NCBI RefSeq assembly: GCF_027409185.1
Contig: NC_084462.1
Location: 186,004,071-186,068,070 of the forward strand
Length of the DNA stretch: 64,000 bases
Reading direction: 5' to 3'
Origin: Cynocephalus volans
Lineage: Eukaryota; Chordata; Mammalia; Dermoptera; Cynocephalidae
Shown here: piece after piece, positions 12,601-25,357 of the stretch
Layout of the letters: every line of letters starts with the position of its first letter
Position numbering within the stretch: position 1 is the stretch's first letter
Program-made: the position numbers and the translations under genes
The notes under the pieces: generated by a model
Database searches by the model: none
What the model saw: only the letters and a program-made list of their open reading frames with translations
What the model was told of the DNA's origin: nothing

Positions 12601-12929
12601 GACAGCCGAGGTTGTTTTTCACCATATGCACCCAGTCAACAAGAAAACCCTGGGGATTCTCTAAAGGTGGGACATGGCTGGTAAGCAAGCCTCAAGGACT
12701 CCTTAGACATCTCCAGGTAGATTTTCATCAGCTTCCATTCTTCAGAGGATGTAAATATGTTTTACTTATTGTCTGCCTACTTTGATAATGATCTCAGATA
12801 ATTCATTGGCAAAAATGTTACTCTATCAGTTGATAAAAAGCTGATTTATTTTGTGTTTCTGTCTGACATATGACAACATTTATATAAAGTGAGCTTGCCC
12901 AAATTCTAAACACAAGAGCACACACGTAT
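9607..12929. other. Intergenic sequence of copy A, no gene recognised
   Basis: AT-rich sequence matching about 55355-60200 of copy B in blocks, for example around 10840 and 57080 and around 12080 and 58690. It holds a CTGT/TCTC and CA-rich simple stretch at about 10906-11031. Copy B has extra L1 pieces in this interval. Short open frames are not conserved between copies. Confidence 0.55.
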
Positions 12930-13605
12930 ATACACATAGAAAGTATGATTTTGGAGTAGTACATGTCAAATGGGTACTTTGCAAACAAACTGGTGATGAC
13001 ATTTGTCTCAGAAATGTAAAAAAATTACAAAACACAAACAAACTATCTTAAAAGTCATATGGAAAAATAAAAGACACTGAATAGCCAAAGCAATCCATAG
13101 CAATAAAAAATATAAAATAAAATAAAGCTGGAGGCATCATACTGTCACAAACACACACACACGGAGCAATAGAACAGAACAGAGAACCGAGAAATCAATC
13201 CACATACTTAAAGTCAACTGACCTTTCAAAAAGGCACTAAGAACATACATTGGGGAAATTCTAGTCCCCTAAAGAAATGGTCCTGTGAAAACTGGACATC
13301 CATTTGCAGAAGAATCAAACTAGATCTGCACCTCTCACCATATACCTAAATCAACTCAGAATGGAATAGAGACTTAAATATACCACCCCGAACTGTAAAA
13401 CTACTGAAAGAGAACATAGGGAAACAATTAAGGATGTAGTACTTGGCAAATATTTAATGACAAACTTTTACGACGTCTAGACTTAACAAATTTTTTGGCT
13501 TAACCACTGTGTTTAGCAAAGGATTAAATGTATATTGACTTCAAATATTTTCAGCATACAATGGGGTTATTGAGACACAACTCCATGATAAGTTGAGGAA
13601 GATCT
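12930..13605 (+). mobile_element. L1 fragment, present only in copy A
   Basis: Plus-strand L1 ORF2-like sequence. The stretch from about 13240 to 13430 matches the part of ORF2 also seen at about 20820-21000. Copy B runs straight through this point near 60210-60225, so the segment was either gained in A or lost from B. Confidence 0.65.
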
Positions 13606-14753
13606 GTACAGATGAAACTCGGTTGTGACAAGGGAAATTGTGGTGAAGATGTATGTAATGACTTTGGGGATGATTAAACACAAACTATGTAAATGTAGTT
13701 AATGTGGACCTTGACATCAGTCTCTAGTGATCTCATATGACTAACAGGACCAACTTTATTGGTGCATTTTTATTGTTCCCATTAGGGACTTCTGTCCATG
13801 TGGACACGTGACATAGTTCTACTCATGGAGGCAGGAGAGATGGTCTGCTGGGGCTTTCCTGATTCTTCAGGAGGGCATTTCAGAAGAATCATCTCCTCTC
13901 TTGCATAAAAGAAGGTATCTTCATATCTCTGTGTGACTCTTTGGAAAGTCATTCATGTCCACAAATCATAGGAGTGAACTGTAGCATGAAGCTAAAACGC
14001 CAGGTGAATTAGTGTCCAAATCTAGGGAAGTCAATCACCTGGATTCATGGGCTGTTGAAATACTCAAGCCTGGATCCATTCACATTTGGGCGTCTTGTTT
14101 CAATAGTTTGTGATTTGTGTCACTGTTTAGTCAGGTCCAGTCGCCTCTCTTTGCTTTCTGCTTAAATAGCAACACAAAATAATCAACAATGTGATATGAA
14201 ATAACTAATCTGAAAAATAACCTAACGTCAAAATTTGTTAGTTGTACATACTAACACATGCAGACGATGTGAATAAATGCTATGATTGTACTCAAAATAG
14301 TTTTATCTTTAGTAAGGAAGTGCTGTGCATTTCTTAGATTTATTAGAGACTCACATTGAGAACCTTGAAATAATGTGTTAATGACTCATACCTTTAAATA
14401 CAACTGTGTGTTATTAATAGGAATTTCTCTTACGTTGTTAGTTTTCCATTAGAGATAATCCTCTGCCTTATATAAAAAACTCAAGGAGAGGAATTTTTGC
14501 ACTTACTTGAGCTCATCAATTAGTCCAAAACAGAAATAAGGACACATTATTTTGTTGTACTGCAGGTCTTAGGGACACATTGCAAACAAAGAGGTTTCTC
14601 ACATCTTCTGGAAAAACCATTACAATAGACAAGTTTTGAAACTTTTAGAACCACACCTACATCCCAGATACTTGTCTACCTGGATGCTCTCAGGACACAG
14701 ACACACCTGTATTTATCAGATGTGTTTATCAGTCGAACACAGTAGAACTCAGG
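13606..14753. other. Intergenic sequence upstream of orphan promoter, copy A
   Basis: Conserved with about 60225-61350 in copy B, for example the block at 13740-13900 and its match at 60310-60480. In minus-strand sense this is downstream of the promoter at 14754-14770, where a V exon would be expected. No V leader, acceptor or framework sequence is recognisable here. Confidence 0.55.
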
Positions 14754-14770
14754 ATTTGCATATTCATGAG
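14754..14770 (-). promoter_or_regulatory. Orphan VH promoter, heptamer plus octamer, copy A
   Basis: The minus strand reads CTCATGAATATGCAAAT: the VH heptamer CTCATGA (14764-14770), two bases, then the octamer ATGCAAAT (14754-14761). This is the arrangement of functional V promoters, and the sequence that follows has an IGHV1-like flavour. No V gene is seen in the next kilobase. Confidence 0.75.
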
Positions 14771-15849
14771 GTAGAACATCTTAAAGTTCAATTAAGACCT
14801 CAGCCTCAGAGGAGATCAGGGACATATGGGCCATGCAGGAGTGAGATGATGAGGGCCCACGTCCTAATCCACCTTGAAGACATGCATCTTCTGTCACACC
14901 CTGAACTCTGGGCAGGCAGAGCCCCTCGCTCTGAGGAACAAGCCCCCACAGGTCACGCTCCTCACTGTGACCCACATTTGATGGCGTGGAGATAACTTGG
15001 ATCACTTATGAGCCCATCACGGTCTCTTTTGCTGAGCAGTTGCTTTGACCCTGTTCTGCTCCCACCAGGCACCATAAGAGCACATTGCAAGCTCTGAGAG
15101 AGTGACCACTGGCCTTTCCACATGAGCGTCCAGCCGGGGCCATGAGTAGCTGTGAGATCTACTGGGCACCCTGAGCTCGTTTCCCCTGCACCTGTCTGGT
15201 GACCTGGGCTCCCAGGCTGATCGATAGAAAGACCCTGTGTTCTCAGACTAACCCTAATACATATAATCCATGGCTGTGTTTCTGATCACATTAACAGTAG
15301 AAGTTGAATGGGGCTCTTCATAAGCTAACACCTTCCAAAATATTTAGTCATATTTGAGTTTGAATAAATTTGAGTCTTATCCCCAAATTCACATCATAGA
15401 ATTCACACAGAATTTACATAGTTTCCATTCATGCGCTTTGCTCCACCTATTACTAATTTATTTATGATCCACTCAGGTTCATTCATCTACTGCTGTCTGT
15501 GAATCACCACTTTCCTGTCAAACAACAACCCAGGTAACATTACCAAGACCTGAAATCTGAATTTCCTATTCCTGGGATCAGTGTGTCACCCCAAATTCTG
15601 TACCATTTGAATTAATGAAGGCATCCGAGTACTCCATTATTTTACTATTCAGATACCTACAAGAGCTAAAAATCTGTTCTAAGTGTGGCTATCCTTGTAT
15701 TATTGTGTGAGGTACATGCTCCCAGTACTGTAAAATATTTATCGGAACATCAGCACTGCTGTAAATATTTGCATTTATATCACTATTTTGAAAGACGAAG
15801 TTCCAGGCTTGGAGAGGCAGCTCCTCACCAGCCACCTCTGCACCTGCTG
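14771..15849. other. Intergenic sequence, copy A
   Basis: Aligns by eye with 61368-62400 of copy B, for example the blocks near 14850 and 61440, and near 15050 and 61640. No coding sequence is supported. The open frame at 14781-15005 has a counterpart at 61378-61608, but the two reading frames diverge and neither resembles a known family. Confidence 0.5.
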
Positions 15850-16170
15850 GAGCCTGTGAAGGGCAGTTCCTGAGCGCCCCCTGCAGTGCAGCCCTTGCCC
15901 TGCAGTGGAGGCTCCTGTCTGAGCTTACAGTGTGTTCTTGTCACAGCACCTGTACTGCAGTACTGAAGGTCTGTGCCCCAGCTTCAGGGTGTTCTTTCAG
16001 TGACACCATATACTTTTTCAGCATTTCTTGAGATAGTGATTTGGCCTCACTAAACACAAAGTGCTCTGCAGGGAATCTCCAAGCAAATGTTTGATAAAAC
16101 TACCAGGGAGTCTCTTCCCTGGAGCTCTCAGGTGCAATGACACCGTCGACACTCACGGTGAGTCCAGGAA
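15850..16170 (-). pseudogene. Degenerate IGHV3-like pseudogene relic, copy A
   Basis: On the minus strand the order is a short FR2-like piece (CAGCTCCAGGGAA type, around 16115-16130), a broken stretch, an FR3-like piece near 15960-16050 and flanking sequence resembling V 3' flanks (around 15870-15940, with the CTGCAGGGGGCGCTCA type stretch also found behind the IGHV4-like genes). No open frame survives, no leader is identifiable and the recombination signal is too decayed to place. The relic in copy B at 62400-62740 shows the same breaks, so it was already dead before duplication. Assignment to the IGHV3 group is tentative. Confidence 0.6.
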
Positions 16171-16889
16171 CTCTCAGGGGCTTTGGGAGAGTCTCTTGTC
16201 ATCTTCACCTCCTCCAACTGAAGGACACAGCAGAATGAAGGGTCTCAAAGCCCACTCCACATCTTCTAACCCAGGAACACCCACCCACTCACCCTAGCAC
16301 ACCCACACACATACACACAAACACACCCACACATACACACAACCCCCCACCATGCATTCACAATGGGACTAGTATTAAGAGTAATGGGCAAGAAATTTGT
16401 CCTTCTTTCCTGTATCTTGCATATAGGTAATGCCTCCACACTGACCCTAGGCCTGGGTTTGTGACTTGCTTTGTCAAACTGAACAAAAGCAAACATGATG
16501 CTGGTGTAGACTTGGGAATGAGATGTGTGGTGGGATTGTCTGTTCCTCCATTACCCAGGAACACTTTAGATGCCTCTGAGAGGGAGCCAGGGTCTCCATG
16601 AGGAGGGCCAGACATGCAAATCCATGCCCAGTCAGTTCAACCACACTGAGCCCCCGGATGTGCGGGGATGGTCTCACTGGACCTGCAGCCCAGCCTGTCC
16701 ACATTCTCAGAGGGCACAGCCAGGACAGGGCCACAGAGGGCACTAGACAGGGAGTCTCTCTAGCAACAGAAGCAGGTGCTGATCTAGGAACAGAGGACCC
16801 TGGTTGGAATCCCTGTGGACCAGTGTCTTGCACGGGCCTCCACTTCTCCAATTGTGGAGTGTAGGTGTCTCTATTAGGAATCCTATGTC
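16171..16889. other. Intergenic sequence and end of the copy A duplicated unit
   Basis: A CA-rich tract lies at about 16294-16346. Similarity to copy B continues to about 16650 (63210 in B) and then stops. The remaining 240 bp before the L1 has no recognised feature. Confidence 0.5.
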
Positions 16890-17715
16890 AGTCTTACCTG
16901 TGCAGGTGGGCATTTCTCAAAGGAAGATATATGAATGGCCAACAGACACATGAAAAAATGCTCAACCTCACTCAGCATCTGGGAAATGCAAATCAATACC
17001 ACTTTGAGATCCCATTTCACTCCAGTTAGGATGCCTAACATCCAAAAGACTGTGTGAATGATAAATGCTGGCGAGGTTGAGGTTGTGGAGAAAAAATAAC
17101 TCTCATATACTGTTGGTGGAGCTGCAAAATGGTGCAGCCTCTATGGAAAAATGACATGGAGGTTCCTCAAACAATTGCAGATAGATCTACCATGTGACCT
17201 AGTGATCCCACTGCTGGGAATATACACAGAGGAATGGAAACCATCAAATCAAAGGTATACCTGTATTCCAATGTTCATTGCAGCACTCTTTACGATAGCT
17301 AAGAGTTGGAACCAGCCCAAATGTCCATCATCTGATGACTGGATAAGGATACGGTGGTACATCTACACAATAGAATTCTACTCTGCTATAAAAAAGAATG
17401 AAATACTACCATTTGAAACAACATAAATGGACATAGAGAAAATTATATTAACTGAAACAAGTCAGGCACAGAAAGAGAAATACCACATATTCTCACTTAT
17501 TTGTGGGAGCTAAAAATAAAAAAGTAAACAAACCCACAAGCAAACAAAGGGGCGGGGTTGAAGAAGACAGAGTAACCACAAAAATTCCTTGAACTTCTTA
17601 AGTCAAGTGAACAGATACGGTGTGGGGGGAAGGGAAGGGTTGGAAAGGAATGGGTAAAGGGACATGAAAATCAACTACAATGTATTTGGAGGAGTAAAAT
17701 AAAAAAAATACTAAA
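16890..17715 (+). mobile_element. L1 3' end (ORF2 C-terminus and 3' UTR)
   Basis: 5'-truncated L1. The open frame from 17151 contains the ORF2 C-terminal stretch [20 protein letters not shown], followed by a G-rich 3' UTR and an A-rich tail near 17700. It is close in sequence to the minus-strand L1 at 40986-42040, suggesting the same subfamily. Confidence 0.85.
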
Positions 17716-17859
17716 AGAAAAAAAATTTGCCAGCCAAGAAATTAACCCAACAAGTCTCTCCTTTGGGAATGAGGGAGTAATAGTGTATTTCCCAGAGAAA
17801 CTAAAGTTTTGGGAGTTCACCACCACATGACGGGGCCTGTAAGAATTTCTCACGGGGTT
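17716..17859. other. Short unique spacer between L1 elements
   Basis: About 145 bp with no recognised content. It could be host sequence or the extreme 5' part of the next L1. Confidence 0.4.
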
Positions 17860-20800
17860 CCTTCTTCTGGAATCTTAATAAGGATGACCGCTATCACAAA
17901 TACACAAGAAAGAGCAAAACACAACATTTGAACAAAAAAAACGACAGCGAGTAAGAGAGCTAAATCATGCCCACTTAAATTTCCAGCCAACGTAGAGAAG
18001 AGAAATAAAGGGGAAGTAATGATAATAAGATATTTATATCATCTAAACAAGAAGCAGTTAAATGACAGGAATTAAACAGTACTTGTCATTAACTATCCAA
18101 AATGTGAATGGATAAAAGTCCCCATTCAAAGACACGGACTGACTGACTGGATTAAAAAGCTAGACCCAAGTACATGCTGTCTTCAGAGACCCACCTCACC
18201 CATAGAGACACACACACTTAGTGTGAAGAGATGGAAAAACACATACCACACAAGTGGAATACAACAATGAGCAGGAGTTCATAGTGTTATATCAGACAAA
18301 ATCGACTTTAAACCAAAAAGCATACAAAGAGACAACACTGCTATATAATGATAAGTAGATCTATACTGCTAGAAAACATAATAATCATAAATGCATATGT
18401 ATCCAATACTGGAGGACCCAGATATAAGAAAGCAAACTCTCTTAGGCCTAAAGAAAGAAATAGGCTCTAATACATTAACAGTGGGTGATCTGAACAACCC
18501 TTTCATGATATGGGACAGATCTCCCAGGCAACAAATCAACAGAGAGACACAGGATTTAATCTACACCTTACACCAACAAGACCTGGCAGATATATACAGA
18601 ACATTTCACCAAACAACAGAAGAATATACTTTCTTCTTATAAGGTCATGGAACATTCTCCAGGATAGACCACATACTAGGACAAAAATGTAGTCTCAGCT
18701 CATTTAAAAACCTTAAAGCATTCCAAGTATCTTTTCAGACAACAATGGACTAAAACTGAAAATTAATAATAAGCAAAACTCATGAAACTATACAAATACA
18801 TGAATACTAAAAAACAGGCTCCTAAATGACCTACAGGTCGAAGAAGAAATTAAACAGGAAATCAAAAAATTTCTTGAAACTAATGAAAATAAAGATACAT
18901 CATAACAAAACTGGTGGGATACTGCAAAATGGAATACTAAGAAGCAAGTTTATTACAATAAATGCATACATCAAAAGAACGGAAAGACTTCAATTAAACC
19001 ACATAAGCGTACACATCTAAGAACTTGAAAAACAACAACAATCCAAACCTAAGGGTAGTAGACGGAAAAAGAAATAATTAAGATCAGAGCAGAACTAAAT
19101 GAAATAGAGACCCAAAAAACAATGGAAAAGATTAACAAACCAAAAAGTTGCTATTTCAACAAGATAAATAAAATAGACAAATCATTAGCTAGGTTAACAA
19201 CAACGACAAAAAATAAAAAATAAATAAAAAACTAGAGAGAAGACCCAAATAACATAAATCAGAAATGAAAAAAGAGACATTAAAGCCAATACCTCAGAAA
19301 TGCAAAGAATAACTAGAGAGTATTATGAACAACTGTATGAAACCAAATATAAAAATCTGGAAGAAATGGACAAGTTTCTAGACACACACAAACTACCAAG
19401 ACTGAATCAAGAACAGACAGAAAACCAGAACGGACCAATAACAAGCAAGGAGATTGAATCGGAAATCAGCAATCTTCCAACAAAGAAAAGTCCAGGTCTG
19501 CATAGCATTACGGATGAATTCTCTCAAACGTTTAAAGAGGAGTTAATGACAATTCTTCTCGAACTATTCTAAAAAGTGAAAGAGAAGCCTCTCTCCCAAA
19601 CTCATTCTATGAGGTGAACATATCTCTGATATCAAAACCAGGTAAAGACAAAACAAAAATAGAAAAATACAGACCAATATCTTTGGTGAACATAGATGTA
19701 AAAATCCTCAACAAGATATTAGCAAACAGAATACAGCAACACATTAAAAAAATTATACAACAAGATCCAGTGGGATTCATACAAGGGATGCAATGATGGT
19801 TCAACATACAAAAGTTAATAAATGTGATGCATCACATCAACAAACTCACAACAAAAACCTTATGATTATCTCAACAAATGTTGAAAAAGCTTTTCACAAA
19901 ATTTAACATCCCTTCATGATAAGGACTCTCACCAAATTAGGTATAAAAGGAAAGTTTCTCAACACAATAAGAGCCATTTATGACAGGCCCACTGTCAGTA
20001 TCATTCTGAATGGGGAAAAACTGAGGGCCTTTTCCTTAAGAACAAGTACAAGACAAGGATGCCCACTCTCACCACTGCTGTTTAACATAGTACAGGAGGT
20101 ACAAGCCAGAGCAATCAGGCAAGAGATAGAAATAAAGGGAATCCAGATTGGAAGAGACAAAGTCAAACTGTCTCTATTTGCAGATGACATGATACTATAT
20201 ATGGAAAAACCTAAAGACTCTATCAAAAAAACTCCTAGATCTGGTTAATAACTTCATTAACAAGTCAGGTGCATTTATATACTGAAATAATAAACTAACA
20301 GGAAGAGAAATAAAGTAAGCACATTTACAAATGTCAAGAAAAAAAACAAACAAACCTTGGGATCAATTTAACAAAAGAGGTGAAAGATCTCTCAAATGAG
20401 ATGTAGAAACCACTTCTGAAAGAAATTAGAGAAGACACGAAAAAAGGAAAGATATTCCATGCCCTTGGATTGTAAGAATTAACATTGTGAAAATGTCTAT
20501 ACTACCAAAAGCAATCTACAGGTTCAATGCAATCCCCTTCAAAATGCCAATGAGATTCCTCATAGAAATGGAAAAATAACAGTCTTAATTTTCATGTGGA
20601 AAAACAGAAGACCCCAAAAAGCCAAAGAAATCCTGAGCAAAGAATATAAAGACAGAGGCATAACACTACTTGATTTCAAATTATACTACAAAGCTATAGT
20701 ATCAAAAACAGCATGGTACTGACATAACAAAAGACACTCAGACCAGTGCAGCAGAATTGAGAATCAATAAATCACCCCTCAGGCTTGCAGCCATCTGATA

Positions 20801-22145
20801 TTGGAGAAAGGGAACAAAAACATACATTGGGAAAAGACTGCCTCTTCAACAAGTGGTGCTGGGAAAATTGGATATCCATATGCAGATGAATGCAACTAGA
20901 TATATACCTCTCAAAATATACAAAAATCAACTCAAAATGGATTAGAGACTTTAATATTAGACCTGAAACCATAAAATTACTAAGGGAAAATATAGGTGAA
21001 ACACTTCAGGAACTAGGTCGGTGCACAGACTTTATGACCATGAGCCTGAAATCACAAGCTACAAAAGAAAAAATAAACAAATGGGACTATATAAAACTAA
21101 AAACCTTCTGCACAGCAAAGGGAACAATCAAAAGAGTGAAATGACAACCTACAGTGTGGGAGAAAATTTTTGCTAACTATGCATCCGACAAGGGATTAAT
21201 TCCATATTAGAGAAGTAACTCAAGCAATTACATAGTAAAAACACAAATACCCCAGTTAAAAAATGGGCAAATGAGCTGAACAAACATTTTTCAAAGAAAG
21301 ACATGCAAATGGCCAACAGATACATGAAAAAATGCTCAACATCCCTAGTCATCAGGGAAATAAAAATTAAAACTACACCGAGATTCTACCTCACTCCCGT
21401 TAGCCTGGCTGTAATCAAAAAGACAGTGAATAAGAAAGGCTGGTGGGGATGTAGAGAGAAGGGAATGCTCCAGCACTGCTGGTGGGACTGTAAATTAGTA
21501 CAACCACTACTGAAAACAATGTGGAGATTTCTCAAATGACTATGAATAGATCTTCCATACAATCCAGCAAACCCACTTCTGGGTATATACCCAGAGGAAT
21601 GGAAATCATCTTGTTGAAGGGACACCTGCATTCCCATATGCATCGCAGCTCTTTTTACAATAGCCAAGACATGGAACCAACTTAAATGTCCATCGATGGT
21701 TGATTGGATAAGGAAACTGTTGTATATATGCAGCATAAAATACTACTCTACAATAAAAAAGAATGAAATTCTCCCATTTACAACAACATGGAGGAGCCTG
21801 GAGAAACTTACGTGGAGTGAAATAAGCAAAGCACAGAGGGATAATTGCCGCATGTACTCACTCATAAGTGGGAGCTGAGAGAGATGGAAGGAAGGAAAGA
21901 AAGACCACAGTGGTTCACTGGACTTGCAGAGGGAGAGAACATACATTGGGATAAAAAATGGAGTGGGGGGGACGTGGGAGGTCGAGGGACGCTGGGGATC
22001 ATTGTGTGGGGGACATGGGGCACTAATGCAAGTTGTGGTAATGGACAAGCTGCCAGTATGAATCTGGAACTCACATCTTCAGCACGAGGGCTGACAATCA
22101 GATTTTTATCTCCTGAATATTTATACCCAATAAAAAATAAATTCT
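17860..22145 (+). mobile_element. L1 element with most of ORF2, decayed
   Basis: Plus-strand L1. Endonuclease-like sequence starts near 18050 (VNG motif, then LTDWIKKLDPS near 18130). The reverse transcriptase follows, with [13 protein letters not shown] at about 20050 and [12 protein letters not shown] near 20180. The C-terminal ORF2 region extends to about 21880, then a G-rich 3' UTR ends with an A-rich tail near 22140. The frame is interrupted by many stops, so no active product is expected. ORF1 was not identified. Confidence 0.85.
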
Positions 22146-23283
22146 AGAATGTTAAGTACAAAAAATGTATTAAGTACTTAAATCTATATGCTGGAACTAT
22201 AAGACTCCTAAAGGAAAACATAGGGTAAACACTTCAGAAAGTAGGACTGGGCAAAGACATTCTGAATATGACCCCCCAAGTACAGACGACAACAACAAAA
22301 ATAAACAAATCTTATTATAGCAAACGAAAACCCTCTGCATAGCAGTAGGAACAACTAACAGAGTGAAAAGACAACCTGCAGAGTGGAAGAAAGTATTTGT
22401 AAGTTATGAATCTGACAAAGGATAAATATCCAGAATATGCAAGGAACTCATAACAGTTAAAAAAACAACCCTATTAAAAAATGGTCAAAGGAGCTGCATA
22501 GACATTTCCCAAAGGAAGATCTACGAATAGCCAACAGACACATGGAAAAATGCTCAACATCTTTCAACATCAGGCAAATGCAAATCCAAACCACATTGAG
22601 ATGTCATCTCACCACAGTTAGACTTGCTGTTATCAACGAGACAGGGAATAAAATATGCAGCTGAGGATGTGGGGAAAGACAAACTATTGTACCCTGTTGG
22701 TGCTGCTTTCAATAATCGCACCCCTTATGGAAAACAGTGTGGGGCTTCCTCAAACAAATACAGACACGAGTGCCATATGATCCAGCAATCCCACTGCTGG
22801 AATATTCCTAAAGAATGGAAACCATCCCGTCTGTGGGATACCAGCAGTCCCATATCTAGGTCTATTAACAGTAGTCAAGGTTGAGAACCAACACTGCGTA
22901 AGGAAAATGTGCTGTAAAGACACAAAGGAATACGACCCTGCCCTAAAAATAATGAAGTACTGTCATCCACAGCAGCGTGGAGGAACTTAGAGAACATTAC
23001 GTTAAGTAAAGCAAACCAGGCACAGAAAGGGAAATGCTACATAGCCTCTCTAAGAAATGGGAGCTGACAATGAAGAAAAAGAGGTACAACAATCAAAATA
23101 ACATGTTGAACTTTCAAAAGAAAACAACAGAACGGAGGTTACCAGAGGTGGGAAAGGGTGAGGGTGACAGGGGGAAGGGAGGAATTGTTAAAAGTCTACT
23201 TAAATCAATTACATTGTGTAATGTTGAATATTCGAATTATCCTGATTTGAACACACATGCTGCACACACGGATTGATAAACCG
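22146..23283 (+). mobile_element. L1 3' part, older, same orientation
   Basis: A third plus-strand L1 3' segment in a row. It repeats ORF2 C-terminal phrases (around 22500-22640 and 22690-22760) in broken frames and ends in a G-rich then AT-rich 3' UTR. Confidence 0.75.
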
Positions 23284-23329
23284 TTACCCACAGATATGTA
23301 CTATCAAATATGTTCCAAAAAGAAGAATA

Positions 23330-23506
23330 CATTTCACGGAAGTGAAGTCCACTGAATTTGAGGCGAGTTTATTTTCCACCCACTGACACACAAAATTCTT
23401 CACCATAAGTCTATAACAGTTTCTACCTCTTGCTCACCAGTTCCAATCAGCATGAAGTAATCAATGTAATAAATGATTACATCTGATAGCTTGTGGCAGG
23501 GAAGGC
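23330..23506 (-). pseudogene. Class III-like ERV reverse transcriptase fragment
   Basis: A short minus-strand polymerase remnant. One frame reads YYIDYFMLIGTGEQEVE, a decayed reverse transcriptase active site with Tyr where the second Asp is expected. The fragment is cut off abruptly by the LTR that starts at 23507. Confidence 0.6.
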
Positions 23507-23754
23507 TGAAAGGACGAGTCGACACCAGTTGACGATCCACCGGAGAGAGCTCGTTTATTAGGCAGCACACACACATATATATAGGGCTTCTAGGGACGGC
23601 TGATTGGCTTAAAATACAATCCCTACTTAGAGGGCAACCAGTGCCATGATGGGGTGTGGCCGAGAAGGACTTATGTGATCAGGGTGTGATCCCTTGGGGC
23701 ATTTGGGCTCTTACATTCCTCAGTGTGATCCCTTGGGGCATTTGGGTTCTTACA
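23507..23754 (-). repeat. 3' LTR of class I provirus (shortened)
   Basis: On the minus strand it starts TGTAAGAACC and ends CTTTCA, matching 30080-30402 but lacking an internal block of about 75 bp. A purine-rich polypurine tract (AAAAAGGGAGGAA type) lies directly upstream on the minus strand, at about 23755-23768. Confidence 0.85.
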
Positions 23755-24052
23755 TTCCTCCCTTTTTCTTGTTTTAGGAAAAGGGACGTTGAAGTCATCG
23801 AGCTACTTCCTGCTGAACTGGGGCGTTGTGGGGGGGCAAAGGGAGAAAGGTACATAAATACCCATTATGAAACTCCATAGGAGGGTGGAGAAACAAGTAA
23901 TTTCAAAAGGGGAAAAGTCCATAAACATTCCTTGAAGCCACAAGTCGCACATGCACCAGTTCCATTGTTCGTAGTTGGAGACTAGAGGGAGCAGCCAGGC
24001 GTCGGTGGCGAGGGCGTGTAGGAATGCATTTCCTCTGTAAGGTGGTGTCTCT

Positions 24053-25247
24053 TCAGCATCGGCTGAGGTGCTCACGAGATGAGGCGGGGGGTTCATCGGT
24101 ACCTAGAAGCTGGTAGTTTCTAAGCAAAAGCTGGTTAAAGGCCTGATTAGAGATTTTTCCCACTTGGGTTTGAAGAAGCCTAATGATGCAGGGCAAGAAA
24201 AGGCAGGTTATGAGGATAATGATTAGAGGTCCCAAAATGGGCCAAATCCAAGTTAGGATAGGGTTTAAGATAAAAGAAGTAAAGGGGTCAGAACTGGATG
24301 TGGTTCGTAGGCTGGAAGCTAAGTCGGTGAGTTTGATGATGTTTGTTTCTACTAGACCGGATTCGTTGATATAATAACAGCATTCTTCCCCAAGGAAGAT
24401 GCAAGTACCTCCTTTTTCTGCGGTGAGGAGGTCTAGTGCTCTGCGGTTTTCGAGGGTGACCTGAGCTAAAGAGGTAATTTGTCTCTGTAGAGAGGAAACA
24501 GATTCGGCAGTGGAGGTCAGAGCCCCTTCAAGTTTAGCATTTATGTCTTCGACCGCCCATAAACTGTGTCCTAAGGCTCCTCCCGACAGGCCGGCTCCGA
24601 CCGCTGATGTTGTTAGGGAAATACCAACCATGATCGGGAGGAAGGCGGCCCTTTTTTTTGCCTTGAGGGTGGATGAAGAAGATGGAACAGTTCTGAACTT
24701 GTGTACAGAGTGAGTTGAGGAACGATGGTGACAAGAAGGCATGGGACAGTAAGATTAGGCAGGATGGAGGTAGAGAGGGTTCCATTGCACCAGAAAAAGA
24801 GCCTGATGGGGCGACGGTGTGGGTATGAATGATTGTTTTAAGATTACAATAAGACAGAGGAAACGTTAGAGAGGAAGAGTTTCCGATGAAACAGTGACGG
24901 GGCAACAAAGTATTATTGTGTTTGTTATCAGGCTCCCAGAGAGGGACATCTGGAAAGTTAAGGGGTTCTGATGGTGGGGAGGAGGTAACATCGAGAGGAA
25001 GGGAAGCATTCAAGGAGATGGCCGCCAGGAGCAGTCGCATGAGAGAGGCACAAAGAAAACAATTTCCGGGAGAGAGACCCGGTGAGGTGTGGTCGAGCCA
25101 TATATAGGAAGTTGTCTGAAGGCTCCCTGGGTGAAGTGAAAGGAACAGGAGAAGGCCAAGGAGAAGGTTCATGTCTCCAGAATTGGGAGTAGGGCTGAGG
25201 TCTGGGATAGGCAGAGTTTGAGAGGGTTGGTAGGATGAGGGATACAC
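24053..25247 (-). pseudogene. Class I ERV env (surface and transmembrane parts, one frameshift)
   Basis: Envelope gene of the 23.5-30.4 kb provirus. The surface part lies in the frame of 24534-25247, with a signal-peptide-like Leu-rich start near MNLLLGLLLFLSL. The transmembrane part lies in the frame of 24053-24742: basic cleavage site KAKKR, hydrophobic fusion-peptide-like segment, immunosuppressive-domain-like LENRRALDLLTAEKGG, CX6CC motif, membrane span near ILGPLIIILITCLFLP and a cytoplasmic tail. The two frames meet at a run of eight T on the plus strand (24652-24659), exactly at the cleavage site, so the break is probably a slippage indel. The gamma type is inferred from the CX6CC motif. 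No product is expected without frameshifting. Confidence 0.82.
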
Positions 25248-25357
25248 TTTACCTGGCAGGGCAAGTTTAGCAGCAGTTGGATTGCAAAGGATGACAGGAC
25301 ATGGACCTTCCCACTTAGGGGTTAGGGTGGTTTTAGGTTCCGGGGAAGTGTAGAATA

